From: Tupaia tana
Taxonomy: Eukaryota > Chordata > Mammalia > Scandentia > Tupaiidae
Direction: 5' to 3'
Length of the DNA: 64,000 nt
Assembly: GCA_026018925.1 (NCBI GenBank)
Contig: JAKSZU010000018.1
Location: forward strand, 30,194,452 to 30,258,451
The first letter of the stretch is position 1, and each line of letters begins with the position of its first letter. The position numbers were made by a program, and so were the translations under genes. Positions 50,566 to 64,000 of the stretch are shown here, piece by piece. Under the pieces are notes generated by a model that saw only the letters and a program-made list of their open reading frames with translations, had not been told where the DNA came from and did not search any database.

Positions 50566-50980
50566 TTAGAATTATTTTATCGGGCCCAGCAGTTAGCATA
50601 ATGGCAATGTTGCTGGACTCCCATGTAGTTGGCTGCGAGTCCCGGACTCAGTGGTTTACACTCATACTGGGCGCGTGTGCGTACGTGCCCAAGATCCTGA
50701 GAGGAGAATGGAGGAGAAGGGATTGTGGTGTGGATATCTCCCCTGGGGGGGGGTGACTTCTCACTTTCTGTCTCTCTCTTACTCTTTGTCTTTCTGGTGA
50801 GTGCACACACCCTATAGCAAAAACCTCTAAAAAAAAGAATTATTTTATCTAATTTTATTTATTATCATTTTTTTAAGTTAACCAGAGAGAAGGAAAATGA
50901 GAAAGCAAGCTGCTAAGTCCAGGACTCAAACTGTGGTCAGCCATGTGGGAGTCCAGTACCTTAACCACCATGCCACCTGC
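50566..50980 (-). mobile_element. tRNA SINE, short form, split in its tail
   Basis: GAATTATTTTAT occurs at 50568-50580 and again near 50837, on either side of the inserted plus-strand SINE. The head ends at CACCTGCCAACTC. Confidence 0.72.
50583..50833 (+). mobile_element. tRNA SINE, long form, nested
   Basis: GGGCCCAGCAGTTAGCATAA head and CCCTATAGCAAAAACC end. Confidence 0.83.
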
Positions 50981-50995
50981 CAACTCTGCATTTTT

Positions 50996-51267
50996 TTTTT
51001 TTTCCTTTTTTTTTTTGGAGAGGTTTTTGCTATAGGGCGCGTGCGCTCGCCAGACAGACAGAGAGAGACAGAGAGATAGAAAGCAGGAAATCACCCCCCA
51101 GGGGGGATGGCCACGCCGCAATCCCTTCTCCTCCATTCTCCTCTCGGGATCTTGGGCACGCACGCACACGCGCCCGGCGTGAGTTTAAGCCGCCGGGTCC
51201 GGGACTCGAACCGCGGTCGACTACGTGGGAGTCCAGCGACATAGCCATTACGCTAACTGCTGGTCCC
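50996..51267 (-). mobile_element. tRNA SINE, long form
   Basis: Near consensus, with a perfect duplication CCAACTCTGCATTTTT at 50980-50995 and 51269-51284. Confidence 0.9.
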
Positions 51268-51427
51268 ACCAACTCTGCATTTTTGAGAAGAAGGGTTTGA
51301 TGAGCTGATTTCTTTTTTTTCTCATTTCTGTTACTCAAATCTTCCCTGCACTTGGAAAACAGTGCCCACTTCTGACATTGGTATTGGGACAATCCATATA
51401 TTTCATCCTCTTGGCATGAAATATAGT

Positions 51428-51680
51428 CTTTTTTTTTTTTTTTTATTTTTGCCATAGGGCACATGTGCTCATTGGAGAGGGACTGGCAGAGACAGAGAAG
51501 AGGGAAAGTGAAAAATCACACCCACCCATGCTGCAATCCTTTCCCATTCTCCTTGGGATTTAGGGCATGTGTACACATGTACCTGATGTATTTTTCAAGC
51601 CTCTGGGCTCAGGACTCGAATTATAGACTCAACCATCTGGGATCCAGCATCTTAACCACTATACCACCTGCTGGCTCTAC
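51428..51680 (-). mobile_element. tRNA SINE, older long form
   Basis: TTTGCCATAGGGCACATG and head CCACCTGCTGGCTC. Confidence 0.72.
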
Positions 51681-52594
51681 AGCTACTTTCTGTGTTGAGA
51701 GCATAGGGCAGAGAGACAGGAGGTGCTTCCCTGGGGCCTAAACTGTGTTAGTAAGAGCAGATGTTTAGGATGACTTGCTCACACTGTGCCAAACAAATAC
51801 CAGACCTTCAGAAACAGAAACCCCCATTGATTCTTTAATAATTTGTGTGTTTGTTACCTGTGGGCTCCGAAGCACAAGACCTAGAGCAGGGACTTTTCTA
51901 GCCTGGGTCCAGGGCAGAATCGCCTGCAGCCTTTTCTCTGTCCCTCCCATAGGCAAGAGTTAGCATCTGAGACAGGAAGACTCCAATTTAGAACCCAGTC
52001 CTGCCTTTTACAAGCCCCTTACAAGTCATTAAGTCCCCCTGAGCCTCATCTGTGAAGTGGGCCCTAACAGGAGTTTCTTGTCTCCCAGGTTATGAGAACA
52101 GTCCGGCCCCTAATGTTTGCAGGGCCTGGGCAAAAGCAGGAGTGGAGGACTAGCCTGAAGGTCATCCTCTTTTCTTCTCACCCTGGCTTGTTCCACTCTT
52201 TGTAGACATCAGAACTTGTAAGTCCAGCCCCTGTACACTCATGGCTCTCCCTGAATTCAGCCACTCTTGGCCATTTCTCAGATCTAGCAGGGTACAGACT
52301 GATGGTCCACCTTGGGAAGGATGCACCTGGGGAGGGGGGGCTACATGGATCTTCGAACTGGGCTCTGGAGTAACACGCACTCGAGGCGTTATCTAAATGG
52401 TGGGATGGGGATGTAGGGAGAGAAACAGGAATGAATTCCAGTCGGATACATTCCCTTGGGCCCTCAGATTCTTAACCTGGAGGGAAGGAGAACAACCAGA
52501 GATAAACCCTCTAAGGCAGGGGGCCCAGAGCAGGGCCCTGGTTGCCTGGCTCTGAAGTGGTCCTGACTGCAGGGTGCATGAGATGTTTATGAAC

Positions 52595-52690
52595 TGCCGT
52601 GGACACTGCTTGGCACAAGTCACGTGTTTTGCACATGGCGAGTGCTCGATAAATACTGTTATTGGTACAGCTATGATGAAAATGAGTCTG
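52595..52690 (+). repeat. MIR-type 3' fragment
   Basis: CACTGCTTGGCACAAGTCAC and GTGCTCGATAAATACTGTTA. Confidence 0.55.
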
Positions 52691-52999
52691 AGGGCTGCTT
52701 CTCCCTCTCCAAGGTGTGATAGGAATACATGGGATTGTTTGGGTGCGACTGTTCTAAAGGCATTTGGATGAGATGAGAAGGCCTCCCTGAGAGTGCCCAA
52801 GCTGAGGCTGCAGGGAACACTGGCCTGCTTGCTGGGGACATGAGGGAGCGCTCTGCTCCCTAGAAGGTGTAATTGCCAGCCTCATGTGGTTCCCCAGGTG
52901 CCTGACAGCTCTGTAATTATAGAGAGTGACTTGGCAGGGACTGTCTCAGAGATGAATAAACAGAAGCCTGAAATAGGCTATAGCCCTGCTAACGTCCCT

Positions 53000-53200
53000 G
53001 TTTATGGGACTTTACTGCATGCATAGATGCTAGGCTGTAGTTTTTCCCTGCAACCTTGAGAGGGAGGTGAATTTCACAGAGGAAGAAACTGAATCTCAGG
53101 AGGGTAAATGACTTGGTCAAAGTCACGCAGACAGGGAGGACTTGTTGGATCTGAGTCCAAAAGCCAAGCCCTTTCCATTGTACTGAGGCTGAGCCTAAAG
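53000..53200 (+). repeat. MIR element
   Basis: GAGGAAGAAACTGAATCTCA and ACTTGGTCAAAGTCACGCAG. Confidence 0.72.
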
Positions 53201-54318
53201 TGTCACTGGTGAATGGAGGGTGAAAATCTTCCCAGGGAGGCCTTGACTGGTTTCCTAACAGATAATCACAGTGTGGGTTATGAAAGCGCTCAGTGCCAGG
53301 AAGCACACAGCTAATCCTCCTGCTCATTGAGCCAACCCGAGCCCAGCCCCGCGGGATACCCTGGAGCTGCCCTGGGACTTTGGAGAAGGTTCCATTTGCT
53401 CCCATTCCTGACCTGCTGTGGAGGACAGGGCTGCTCTGGTCTGCGAGGGGCGCTTGCTCAGGCCTGGTCAGGCCCTTGGTGTCGTGAACAAGCATCATTG
53501 CAGGTGGGGTTTGCTTTCGGCTCTTTGGAAGGCAGTGGTAAGGATGAAAGGCAGTGATCTCCCCCTCCCAATGCCAGCCTCCCAGGACTTCAGCCATCTT
53601 GGCAGTCCACCTAGGGAGCCGTTTCTTAGGAGGTCAGCGTAGGACAGTGTTTCTAGACCTCCTTCCCCAGCTTCTCCTTCCTGGTCCAGGTCTGCCTGGA
53701 CACCCAGTCCTGAAGGTTGGCCCAACTCATCAACCCAGGCAGCTAATGCCATCAGTGTCTTAGGATTTTCTTTTGATACATACAGACGCTGTTCCTGACT
53801 GACTCCGTGCTCAAGTAGGCTGAACGGCCATGTTTGCACATGGATGCATTCTGGACCAGCACCATGCCTGGGAAACCAGGCTCGGATTGGCTTCCCACAA
53901 AGCAGACCCTGTACAGGCAGTTTCTTTGGGTGGGAATCCCAGGAAGCACAGGTACGGGGATGGGAAAGTGAGTCAAAGAAGGAAGGGAGCCAGTGTGGGT
54001 TACATTAATGAGTAGGTTACTGGTGAGGGCAATTGGAGCTCAGTGTTGCTGGCGACCTCTGGGAGACAATGAAGAATATGTCTGAGTTGTCCCCCATGAG
54101 GGCTGAAGATGCTGGGTATCTATCCGGCAACCCCCACTTGTCACTGGTGAAGGGCTGTTCCTAGGGGTGTTAACTCCCTAGACCCCTGGCCTGTCCCTAT
54201 TAAGCTCACCGATGCTGCAGGACCTTGGAGGAAGCAGCCATCTGAACAGTCAGCCCTGGTCCTGCCAGGTTAGGGTGACACAAAGATTGAAACCACCAGA
54301 CAACCCATGAGTGGAAAC

Positions 54319-54324
54319 TTTATT
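54319..54324 (-). other. Polyadenylation signal of MT4
   Basis: AATAAA on the minus strand, 148 bp past the stop codon. Confidence 0.8.
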
Positions 54325-54471
54325 GCTCCAAGTACTTTACATGAATGTCACCAATACCACATTCGGGCAAATATATAAAAAGCACAACCTACTGTACAAT
54401 CATTCCTACTCCTCAACTCATGCACTACACAGATGCTCCCCATGCCTCTCCCCTGGCAGGATGGGTGGGCT

Positions 54472-56839
<2,368 letters not shown>

Positions 56840-56914
56840 GGTTCAGATGTCTGGTGGCTCGGGTACTTTCACGACTGGGAAAGGGATGCTGAGTGAGCAG
56901 CCACGGAGGCTGCC

Positions 56915-56922
56915 TATTTATA
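56915..56922 (-). promoter_or_regulatory. TATA box of MT4
   Basis: TATAAATA on the minus strand, 76 bp upstream of the ATG. Confidence 0.82.
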
Positions 56923-56976
56923 GCCAGGTAGGTGTAAACTGTGGTTCACCCCACCTCTCCCTGGGGCCAGACGCCC

Positions 56977-56988
56977 TGCACACGGCCC
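56977..56988 (+). promoter_or_regulatory. Perfect metal-response element upstream of MT4
   Basis: TGCACACGGCCC matches the full TGCRCNCGGCCC consensus at 12 of 12 positions and sits 55 bp above the MT4 TATA box. Only this one site was noticed, unlike the arrays at the MT1/2 genes. Confidence 0.75.
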
Positions 56989-57589
56989 AGCCAGACGCCG
57001 CGGGCTGGGGGTTGGAGCGAGCAGGCAGAAGGAGGGCAGGGGAGAGGCTAAACAGTACAGTCACGTGGTGGCTTCTCACAAGGGGTGCAGGTCACTGTGG
57101 CTGCTCCACCTGCCCGACCTGCCGAGGTGTCAGGGAACCAGGCTCAGGCTCAAACAGCACTCTCGGTGCTCAGACGGGTGGCCATATCCATCCAATCACC
57201 ACGTCCCATGCATGCTATTCTGTCATTTCTGTCTCCTTTATGGGGCTGCTCCTGCCCTCGCTCAGGGCTTTGTTCTCTCTTGCGTGGTTTGACCATAAAA
57301 GCCCTTACCACAGGCAGCGGGGCCTCCACCGCTGGCCCAGGCTTTAGAAGTTCCCACCTGGTTGTGCCCCTTGCCAAAGGGGAGAAGGTGGAAAATCAGG
57401 AGGATATGCCCACCCAGGGCTTGCAGCCTCTTCTTTCTAGACCACACATGGAGTGATAGAAGGAAGCAGGACTTGGGGGAGACTGAACTGCCCCCCAGTG
57501 TCCATCATGGCCCCATTCTTGGATCTAGACAGTGACCACTGTCCATTCTTCTGTAGAATACCCTGTAAATGGTACAGCTTCGAGCTTTA

Positions 57590-57905
57590 CCCACAGCTTT
57601 CATCCTTACCCACTCCTCTATAGTAATTCTGGAGCTGCTTCTCACCACAGTTCCTCCAGGAAGCTGCCTCTGATTTTTCCCTCTCCCAGATGGAAGAACT
57701 CTTTCCTTCGGTGTGTCTTTGATGATGTGTTTGCACATTTACTACTTTGTACTTTGCTGTGTGAATGATTATTTGTGTTCCTGACTCTTTCCACCCTCAC
57801 CCCAGTCTGGGAGCCATCAGGGGAAAGACCTGTATCTGAAAGCTCTTTACACTTAATATTCTGCACGTTGAGTGGATGTTGAATGAATGCATGAATGAAT
57901 GAATC
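57590..57905 (+). repeat. L2 3' end
   Basis: TTCCTCCAGGAAGCTGCCTC and the GTTGAATGAATGCATGAATG terminus. Confidence 0.65.
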
Positions 57906-58391
57906 AGATAAATAGCTCAATGACTGAAGACGTGAGTGAGAGTGAGTGTACGAGTGAGCAAACAAATGAGTAAATGAACGGGCGAGTGAATGTTGAATTG
58001 ACAAATGCATAGCTCTGCACATGGTTGTACTGAGGACTGCTAAAACCTGCCATCACCATTCAAAAAGACAAAAAAGTGGGGCCTGGTCAGACGCAGTGGA
58101 GATAGTTCCTCCAAGTTCTCAGCTTAATGACGTCTCCATCATCTCCATTGTGCATCTGGAAGGCCCACCTGGGCCTCAGTCTGCCCCTGGAATCATGAAT
58201 GGGAGCTGAGAACTTCTAATGAGGAGAAAAGGATTCGGCCCCATGGTTACTGGAAGGGCATGGTGACCATCTCTAGGTCTCAGCTCCTGATCTCTGGATG
58301 GCAGCAGGAAAGTAGGCATCCACATGCCACACCGAGAACATGCACTGGCTACAGGCACAGCTCAAACCCACATTTGGTAAGTAAATATCTC

Positions 58392-58640
58392 AGGCCAGCC
58401 TGTGGCCTGGTGGTTATGTGAGCTGGGTTCCACATGCCCAACTGCATGGTTCAAGTCTTGGATGCAGCAGTAGGTGTGTGTGTCCCCAAAATCCTGAGAG
58501 GAGGGAAAACTGGAAGAGAAGGGGTTGTGGTGTGACCATGCTCCCAGGGGGGATACTTTCTTGCTTTTCTTCTCTCTCTATTTTTGTCTCTCTTAGTAAA
58601 CGCACATGCCCTCTGGGAAATTAGAAAAAAAATAATTTCT
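58392..58640 (+). mobile_element. tRNA SINE, older long form
   Basis: GGCCAGCCTGTGGCCTGGTG head, ending CCCTCTGGGAAATTAG. Confidence 0.7.
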
Positions 58641-58827
58641 TTGGAGAAGTGACTCTTAGCCTTTTTGGGTGATTCAAGGAGCCCTTTAAAAATCTGATGA
58701 AAACTCTGGACTCACTCCCCAGAAAAAAAGCTCAAATCTACATTTTTCCTCACAAGTTCAGGGATTTTGTGGCTCTTCTAAATCCCAGTGATGAATCCCT
58801 GAGGGGTTCCAAGGTAAGAATTTCTCG

Positions 58828-59375
58828 GGGCCAGCCAGTGGCATGGTAGTTAAGGTGGCTGGGTCCCACATGGCTGACTGTGTGGTTTGAGTTCTGGACC
58901 ACGAGGCTTAAAAAACATGCTGGGTATGTGTGTGTGTGTGTGCCCAAAACCTCAAGAGAGAATGGAGAAGAGATTGTGGGGTGGCCATCCCTCCTGGGGG
59001 GGGGTGTGCTTTCTCACTTCCCCCACCTCAGCCACTCCGCCCCCAACAAGTGCATGCACATGCCCTACAGCAAATTCATTTTTTGAGAGATTTTTGCTAT
59101 AGGGCACGTGTGCTCACCAGAGAGACAGAGAGGCAGAAAGCAAGAAATGACCTCCCCGGGGGTGGGGGGGGGGGGGGAACGACCACTCTGCAATCCCTTC
59201 TCCTCCATTCTCCTCTCAGGACCTTGAGCATGTACGCACAAGTGCCCAGCATGAGTTTCAAGTCACCATGTCTGGGACTCAAACCACAGCCAACTACATG
59301 GGAGTCCAGCAATGTAACCATGATGCCATCTGCCAGTCTCACCTACAGCAAATTTAAAAAAATAAAAAATAAAAG
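58828..59375 (+). mobile_element. tRNA SINE, older long form, split
   Basis: Body 58828-59085 and tail from 59345, with CTACAGCAAATT at both sides of the break. Confidence 0.78.
59086..59340 (-). mobile_element. tRNA SINE, long form, nested
   Basis: TTTTTGCTATAGGGCACGTG at the tail side and GCCATCTGCCAGTCTC at the head. Poly-G at 59160-59177. Confidence 0.8.
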
Positions 59376-59392
59376 AATTTCTCTGCAGGGGC

Positions 59393-59608
59393 AGACAGTG
59401 GCTCAGTGGTAAACACAATGCTCTAGGGCTGACCCACATGGGAGGTTCTAAGTTCACATCCAGAGACCTCCCTGAGTACACCGGCACATGTCTGCATGTG
59501 ATCTGGGGCTGACTGAGGCTGGGGTGGATCCAGATATCAAGACCCTGTTGGGGGTACCTATCTCTCTTTCTCTCTGTTTCTCACTTATGGAAGAAAGAAA
59601 GATATACT
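59393..59608 (+). mobile_element. Second-family tRNA SINE
   Basis: GGGGCAGACAGTGGCTCAGT head, CATCCAGAGACCTCC, and CAAGACCCTGTTGGGGGTAC near the end. The best-preserved copy of this family. Confidence 0.7.
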
Positions 59609-60369
59609 TAAACAGAACTAATAATCCCACTGCCAAGAAGCCATTTTGCCTGGAGCATTTCTTCTCTTCCCACACAGTCATTTTAGCTCCTTTGAGCCAC
59701 TGAGGCCTAAATAGCCCTTTCTCTGGTTATGGCCTCTACTTTGTGCACAAGTAAATGCAAGTGGTTTTCTCAGAACAATGAAGCAGGTTGTTCCAAAAGA
59801 GGATCTAATATGCAGCCTCTCACAAAGTGTCAACCAACAGAGCTTTTGTCTTCTCCCCTTCCCATGAAGGTAAAAGCTAACCACGCACTGCTTCTATGCA
59901 GAAAGAAGTTTCTGTGACTCATGGTCTAAGGAGGGGATTTCAGCCAGCAAAGATGGCAGAGAAAGATCCTGTACCCTGATGCCACACCCTGGTCTGTGCT
60001 TTGCTTTTGTAATTTCTGTCCTTCCCCATACAGGGACCCTCATGATATGTGCATTCCCACTACAGGAGCCGGAAGCCATCGTTTTCATTATGCTGTTTAT
60101 AAACTGGCTTCTCTAAACTCCAATCTCTTGCAGAACGGACTTATCCCAGTGGCGAGGCACACCAAGGGCCGCCACACAGTACGTGCTCAATAAATACTTC
60201 TGGGCTGATGACGAATAAACGGCCCAATTAATCATCGCATCCAGGTTGTCTTCTCTATCAAAGAGATTCAGGGGACTTTATTGTTTGCTATGAGCAGTCA
60301 AAAACTTGAGATCTAAGGCCTGGGTCCTAATCCCATATCTGTTTTTTTGTTTTTGTTTTTTTTTTTGCT

Positions 60370-60530
60370 GGATGATTTGGGATAAGTCGCTTGACCTCTG
60401 TGAGCCTCAGTTTCCTCATCTGCAAAGTCTGGCTCAAGCAAATGACAACCCTCCAGCACTGTCACTGTGCAGGCTAAATGAGAGACTGCATAGGAAACAC
60501 TTAGCGTGGACTCTGGCACCATATTACTGT
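60370..60530 (+). repeat. MIR-type element
   Basis: AAGTCGCTTGACCTCTGTGA and GCCTCAGTTTCCTCATCTGC. Confidence 0.7.
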
Positions 60531-60707
60531 TATTGTGGTTACTATATCATTATCATTTTCTGGGCCTAATTCAGCTTGGCAAAATGGGTCAGCCACTCAC
60601 CCGTTTGAATGTTTCAGGCTTGTAGATCCCCATCAAATCTAGGGTCCTGAGCAAGATGCACTATTCAGCAGTAATATTGTGGAGCTTTAACCTCTGGGCA
60701 CCCATAT

Positions 60708-61214
60708 TTTTTTTTTTTAGGGCGTCTATATAGCATGAGAGCTCCCTGGAGGGAGAGAGACAGACACAGACACAGAGACAGAGAAAGGGAAAGGGAGAAA
60801 TCACCCCTCCCCCAGGGGATGGCCACTCAATCCCTTCTCCTCCACTTTCCTCTTAAGACTTTTGGCACGCGGGACCAGCAGTTAGCGTAATGGCCACGTC
60901 GCTGGACTCCCATGTAGTCGATTGTGGTTCGTGTCCCGGACCAGGTGGCTTAAAACTCAAGCCGGGCGCGTGTGCGTGCGTGCCCAAGATTCCCAGAGGA
61001 GAATGGAGGAGAAGGGATTATGGCGTGGCCATATCCTCCTGGGCGGTGATTTCTCGCTTTCTGTCTCTCTGTCTGGCGAGCGCACACGCCCTATCGCAAG
61101 ACTTTTGGCACGCATGCCCAGTGTGAATTTCAAGCCACTGGGTCCACCAACTCAAACCATAGAGTTGACCATGTGGGACCCATGTCTCAATCTCCATGCC
61201 ATCTGCTGGCCCCA
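60708..61214 (-). mobile_element. tRNA SINE, older long form, split
   Basis: Left part 60708-60870, right part 61098-61214, head CCATCTGCTGGCCCC. Confidence 0.8.
60871..61097 (+). mobile_element. tRNA SINE, nested, without poly-A
   Basis: Perfect 16-bp duplication AAGACTTTTGGCACGC at 60855-60870 and 61098-61113. The element stops at CCCTATCGC with no A tail. Confidence 0.88.
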
Positions 61215-62199
61215 GGCTCTCTGCTTTTAAGCTCAACCTAGTTCCTTCTGGTCCCAGGGCACTGTTCTTTGCTGCAGTTTCATCTCTTGGAGGCAAAGTT
61301 GAAATCCCAGCTACAGCACTCTTCTAGGGTATTTCTGGCTTTATATGTAGGCCTAGGCATGAGACAACTCTTCATCTCCCTCACATGAAGTTTTTTCCTG
61401 GCCACTTTATCTAAAAATTTCATGGAATCAGAGAAGGTAGGGGACCTGTGGGAGACCAGCTTAAATCCCTAAATGTCAAGCTCTGGAAGGACTCTGAGAA
61501 GTCAGGGGCCAGTTTCTTGTCTAAACAAGGAAACAGAGGCCGGGACCGACGGGCCCACCCCTGGCCAATGAGCTTAGGTTGATGGCAAGGGGTTTTGAAC
61601 ATGGCTCCTCAATTTGTCACTAGCCCCCACCCTTTAGATCTGAAGCCCTTGCGACAGAATTGTTTAGTAATTTGGAGTCTTATGACTTTATAAACTGTTG
61701 ATTAATTATTTTTTATTAGACAAAAGTTCCAACATACTAAGAAGTACAAAGAACAGTATTCAAAATGCGGTTGTATCTACCACCCAGCGTGAACAGACGT
61801 CCACATTATCGTCTTTGCTTCAGCTCTTTTAATGACAAGAAATTAAAAATTAACAGGCTCAGGGCTTTAAACACCACCTATGTGCTGGCGGCTGTCAACT
61901 GACTTCTAGCACGGGCCTCACTTCGGAACTCCAGACTTACAATTCCGGTTGACACTCCATGTCTCCTCGTCTCACACTTGGAGTCTCCCCAGCTGAGCTC
62001 CTGCTCCCGGTCTCACCTCCAACCACATCCTCCCACTGTCGTGTCTGCCATGACGGCTGCACCCTGGTTTGAGCCACCCTCATTGCCTGCCTGGATTCAG
62101 CACTTGCTTCCTAACCGGGCTCCCTGTTACTATCTCCTTTTCCTGCTCTTCTTCCCTATTCACCATGCAGGACTCAGAATGAACCTGTTGAAATAAAGG

Positions 62200-62455
62200 G
62201 TGGGGCAGCAGGTGGCATGGTGGTTAGGGCAGCTGGTTCCCACATGGCTGATGGTATGGTTCAAGTCCCAGACCCAGTGGCTTGAAAAACTCTGGGTGCA
62301 TGTGTGTGCATGCCCAAAATCCCAAGAGGAGAATGGAGGAGAAGGAACTGCAGTGTGGCCCTCCTCCCTGGGGGATGACTTTTCTTTCTCCCCATCCTCT
62401 CGATCTCCCTCTGGTGAGCACATGCGCCCTATAACAAAATCACAAAACAGAACGA
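62200..62455 (+). mobile_element. tRNA SINE, older long form
   Basis: GGGGCAGCAGGTGGCATGG head, ending CCCTATAACAAAATC. Confidence 0.77.
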
Positions 62456-62691
62456 AATGAAGTTCTGATGCATCGCTATTCTCAGAATCTTTTTCAGTCC
62501 TCACATCTCACTGAGTAAACAAATCGTGGGCCACCCATAGCCAGTCCCTGTTACTTTTGTCTCCTACCGCTCTCCCAGCCTCGGCCCATTCCAGCCTTCC
62601 TGCCTTCTCACTGCTTGGACTCATGAGGCAGGCTTCAGCCCCAGGGCCTTTGCAAACCTCTAAAAGATCATCCCATAGAAATCTGCTTGGA

Positions 62692-62944
62692 GGAACCAGT
62701 AGTTAGCGTGATGGCTATGTCGCTGGACTCCCATGTAGTCAACCGCGGTTCGAGTCCCAGACCCGGTGGCTTAAACTTACGCCGGGCATGTGTGTGTGTG
62801 TGCCCAAGATCCCGAGAGGAGAATGGAGGAAAAAGGTTTTGTGGCGTGGCCATCCCTCCTCGGGGGTGATTTCTTGCTTTCTATCTCTCTGTCTCTCTGG
62901 CGAGCACATGCGCCCTATAGCAAAAACCTCTCCAAAAAAAAAAA
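62692..62944 (+). mobile_element. tRNA SINE, long form
   Basis: Perfect duplication AGAAATCTGCTTGG at 62677-62690 and 62950-62963. Confidence 0.9.
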
Positions 62945-63139
62945 AGAAGAAGAAATCTGCTTGGCTTACTCTTCATCTCCCTCACATGAAGCTTCTTCCT
63001 GGCCACCTTATCTAAAAATGTCACCCCTTCTCTTAACACTTGTTGAGTGTTTCTTTTTGCTTTCTTTATCCTCCTGGGTACTTACTGCCACCAAATACAC
63101 TGTCTATTTTGGTTACTTATTTATTATCTGACTCCCGTT

Positions 63140-63230
63140 CCAAAATGTGGGCTACACATGGGCAGAGATTTTGGCTGTGTTGCTCACTGTTGCACACCTG
63201 GCTCATAGTAGTTGCTCAGTTTGTTGAATT
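63140..63230 (+). repeat. L2-type 3' end
   Basis: GGGCAGAGATTTTGGCTGTG and CTCATAGTAGTTGCTCAG. Confidence 0.55.
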
Positions 63231-63249
63231 AATATAACAGACTCAACTT

Positions 63250-63508
63250 TCTTTTTCTTTGAGGGGTTTTTGCTATAGGGCGCATGAGTGTGCCAGGAAG
63301 ACAGAGAGAGACAGAGAGACAGAAAGCGAGAAATCACCTCCCAGGGGGATGACCACGACGCAATCCCTTTTCCTCCATTCTCCTCTCGGGATCTTGGGCA
63401 CACACGCACACGTGCCTGGCATGAGTTTAAGCCACCGGGTCCGGGACTCGAACTGCAGTCGACTACATGGAAGTCCAGCAAAATAGCCATTATGCCATCT
63501 GCTGGTCC
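63250..63508 (-). mobile_element. tRNA SINE, long form
   Basis: TTTTTGCTATAGGGCGCATG at the tail side and CATCTGCTGGTCCCC at the head. Confidence 0.85.
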
Positions 63509-63564
63509 CCATAGTCATCTTTGTGTTCTTTCCCATTAGCTTGTCATATTTAAAAGGGACATGA

Positions 63565-63870
63565 TAGGCCCAGCTGTGGCAGCATGTGCTGCTACGACAC
63601 TGTGCTGCTCCTCAGGCTGGGACCACACGGCTGGCGCAGGTTCAGTTCCTGGTCCAACCTTAGGGCCAGGCAATGGTGACGTGCTCCTGTACTCCTAGGG
63701 ATTTAGGAGGCTCAGGGAGAAGAGTCAGGAGCTTGAGACTGCCTGGGCAACACAGAGAAGCCCTGTCTTAGAGAGAATCACACATGGTGGCATGTGCCTG
63801 TGGTCATAGCTGGGAGCCGAGGCAGGAGGATCAGGACGGCGAGGCCCTGCCTAAATAAACAAACATATAA
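63565..63870 (+). mobile_element. 7SL-related composite SINE
   Basis: Two 7SL-like blocks occur: GACTGCCTGGGCAACACAG and GTGGCATGTGCCTGTGGTCA followed by GAGGCAGGAGGATC. They follow a front part containing GGTTCAGTTCC, which may be a tRNA B box. Ends in AAATAAACAAAC. Confidence 0.65.
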
Positions 63871-64000
63871 AGGGAGATGATAGCAAGTGAGGAGAGCAGG
63901 AGAGGAGAGACTAGTGCAGAAAGCTCAAAGGAGAAGCCAGAAACCATGAAGTCCCAGTGCATGGGATGCAGAGGGCCCCTTCTGTGGGGGGGCTGGCCTT

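Larger units (their letters stand above)
33340..54300. other. Intergenic region between MT3 and MT4
   Basis: The only gene-derived sequence recognised is the FBXO22 pseudogene. The rest is SINEs, MIR, L1-like and DNA-transposon fossils, and unrecognised DNA, the longest stretch being 51700-54300. Confidence 0.6.
56990..64000. other. 5' flank beyond MT4
   Basis: No gene seen. SINEs, L2/MIR traces and a 7SL-related element are present. BBS2, the expected neighbour by mammalian synteny, is not within the window. Confidence 0.55.

Overview
This is mammalian nuclear DNA holding a metallothionein (MT) cluster. Five intact three-exon MT genes lie on the minus strand. From the right they are MT4 (CDS 54472-56839), MT3 (31649-32964), an MT2A-position gene (15158-15850) and two MT1-like genes (4985-6039 and 1133-2273). 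This order matches the conserved MT4-MT3-MT2A-MT1 order of human 16q13, shown here reverse-complemented. The MT1 side probably continues past base 1, and BBS2 would be expected beyond base 64000. All five genes keep the family's phase-1 splice pattern: 28 or 31 coding bases, then 66, then 92 (110 in MT3). All have GT-AG introns, a TATA box and an AATAAA signal.

The MT1/MT2 end (1-16300) is a tandem array. Each unit carries a matching 3' flank, gene, GC-rich promoter with metal-response elements (MREs) and distal promoter. The units start near 60, 2930 and 13300. A gap at about 6800-13300 holds nested SINEs, a 1.18-kb solo LTR and an ERVL remnant. From 16300 to 31500 the DNA is non-coding and repeat-filled. 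MT3 has a CpG-rich promoter. The 33-54 kb stretch is gene-free apart from a decayed processed copy of FBXO22 near 40945-42180. From 57 to 64 kb I see only repeats and unrecognised DNA.

Roughly seventy copies of tRNA-derived SINEs dominate the window. They fall into a long form (about 260 bp), a short form (about 150-180 bp ending in A/T-rich tails) and a second, more diverged family. Two 7SL-related (Alu/B1-like) elements also occur. A very abundant lineage-specific tRNA SINE beside 7SL-related SINEs points to Euarchontoglires. A tree shrew (Tupaia, Tu-type SINEs) is my best guess, but it is an inference from memory of SINE types and is not proven here. Older layers are MIR, L2, L1/HAL1-like, DNA-transposon and LTR fossils.

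The genes share one role: small cytosolic and nuclear cysteine-rich proteins that buffer zinc and copper and bind cadmium. The MT1/2 genes show MTF-1-type MREs, MT3 is the brain-type form and MT4 the squamous-epithelium form. I found no convincing new biological system. The most notable points are a Cys-to-Ser change at the penultimate residue of MT3, loss of an AP-1/ARE site in one MT1 promoter, a perfect MRE at MT4, a cleanly dated nested LTR insertion, and a 190-bp internal duplication.
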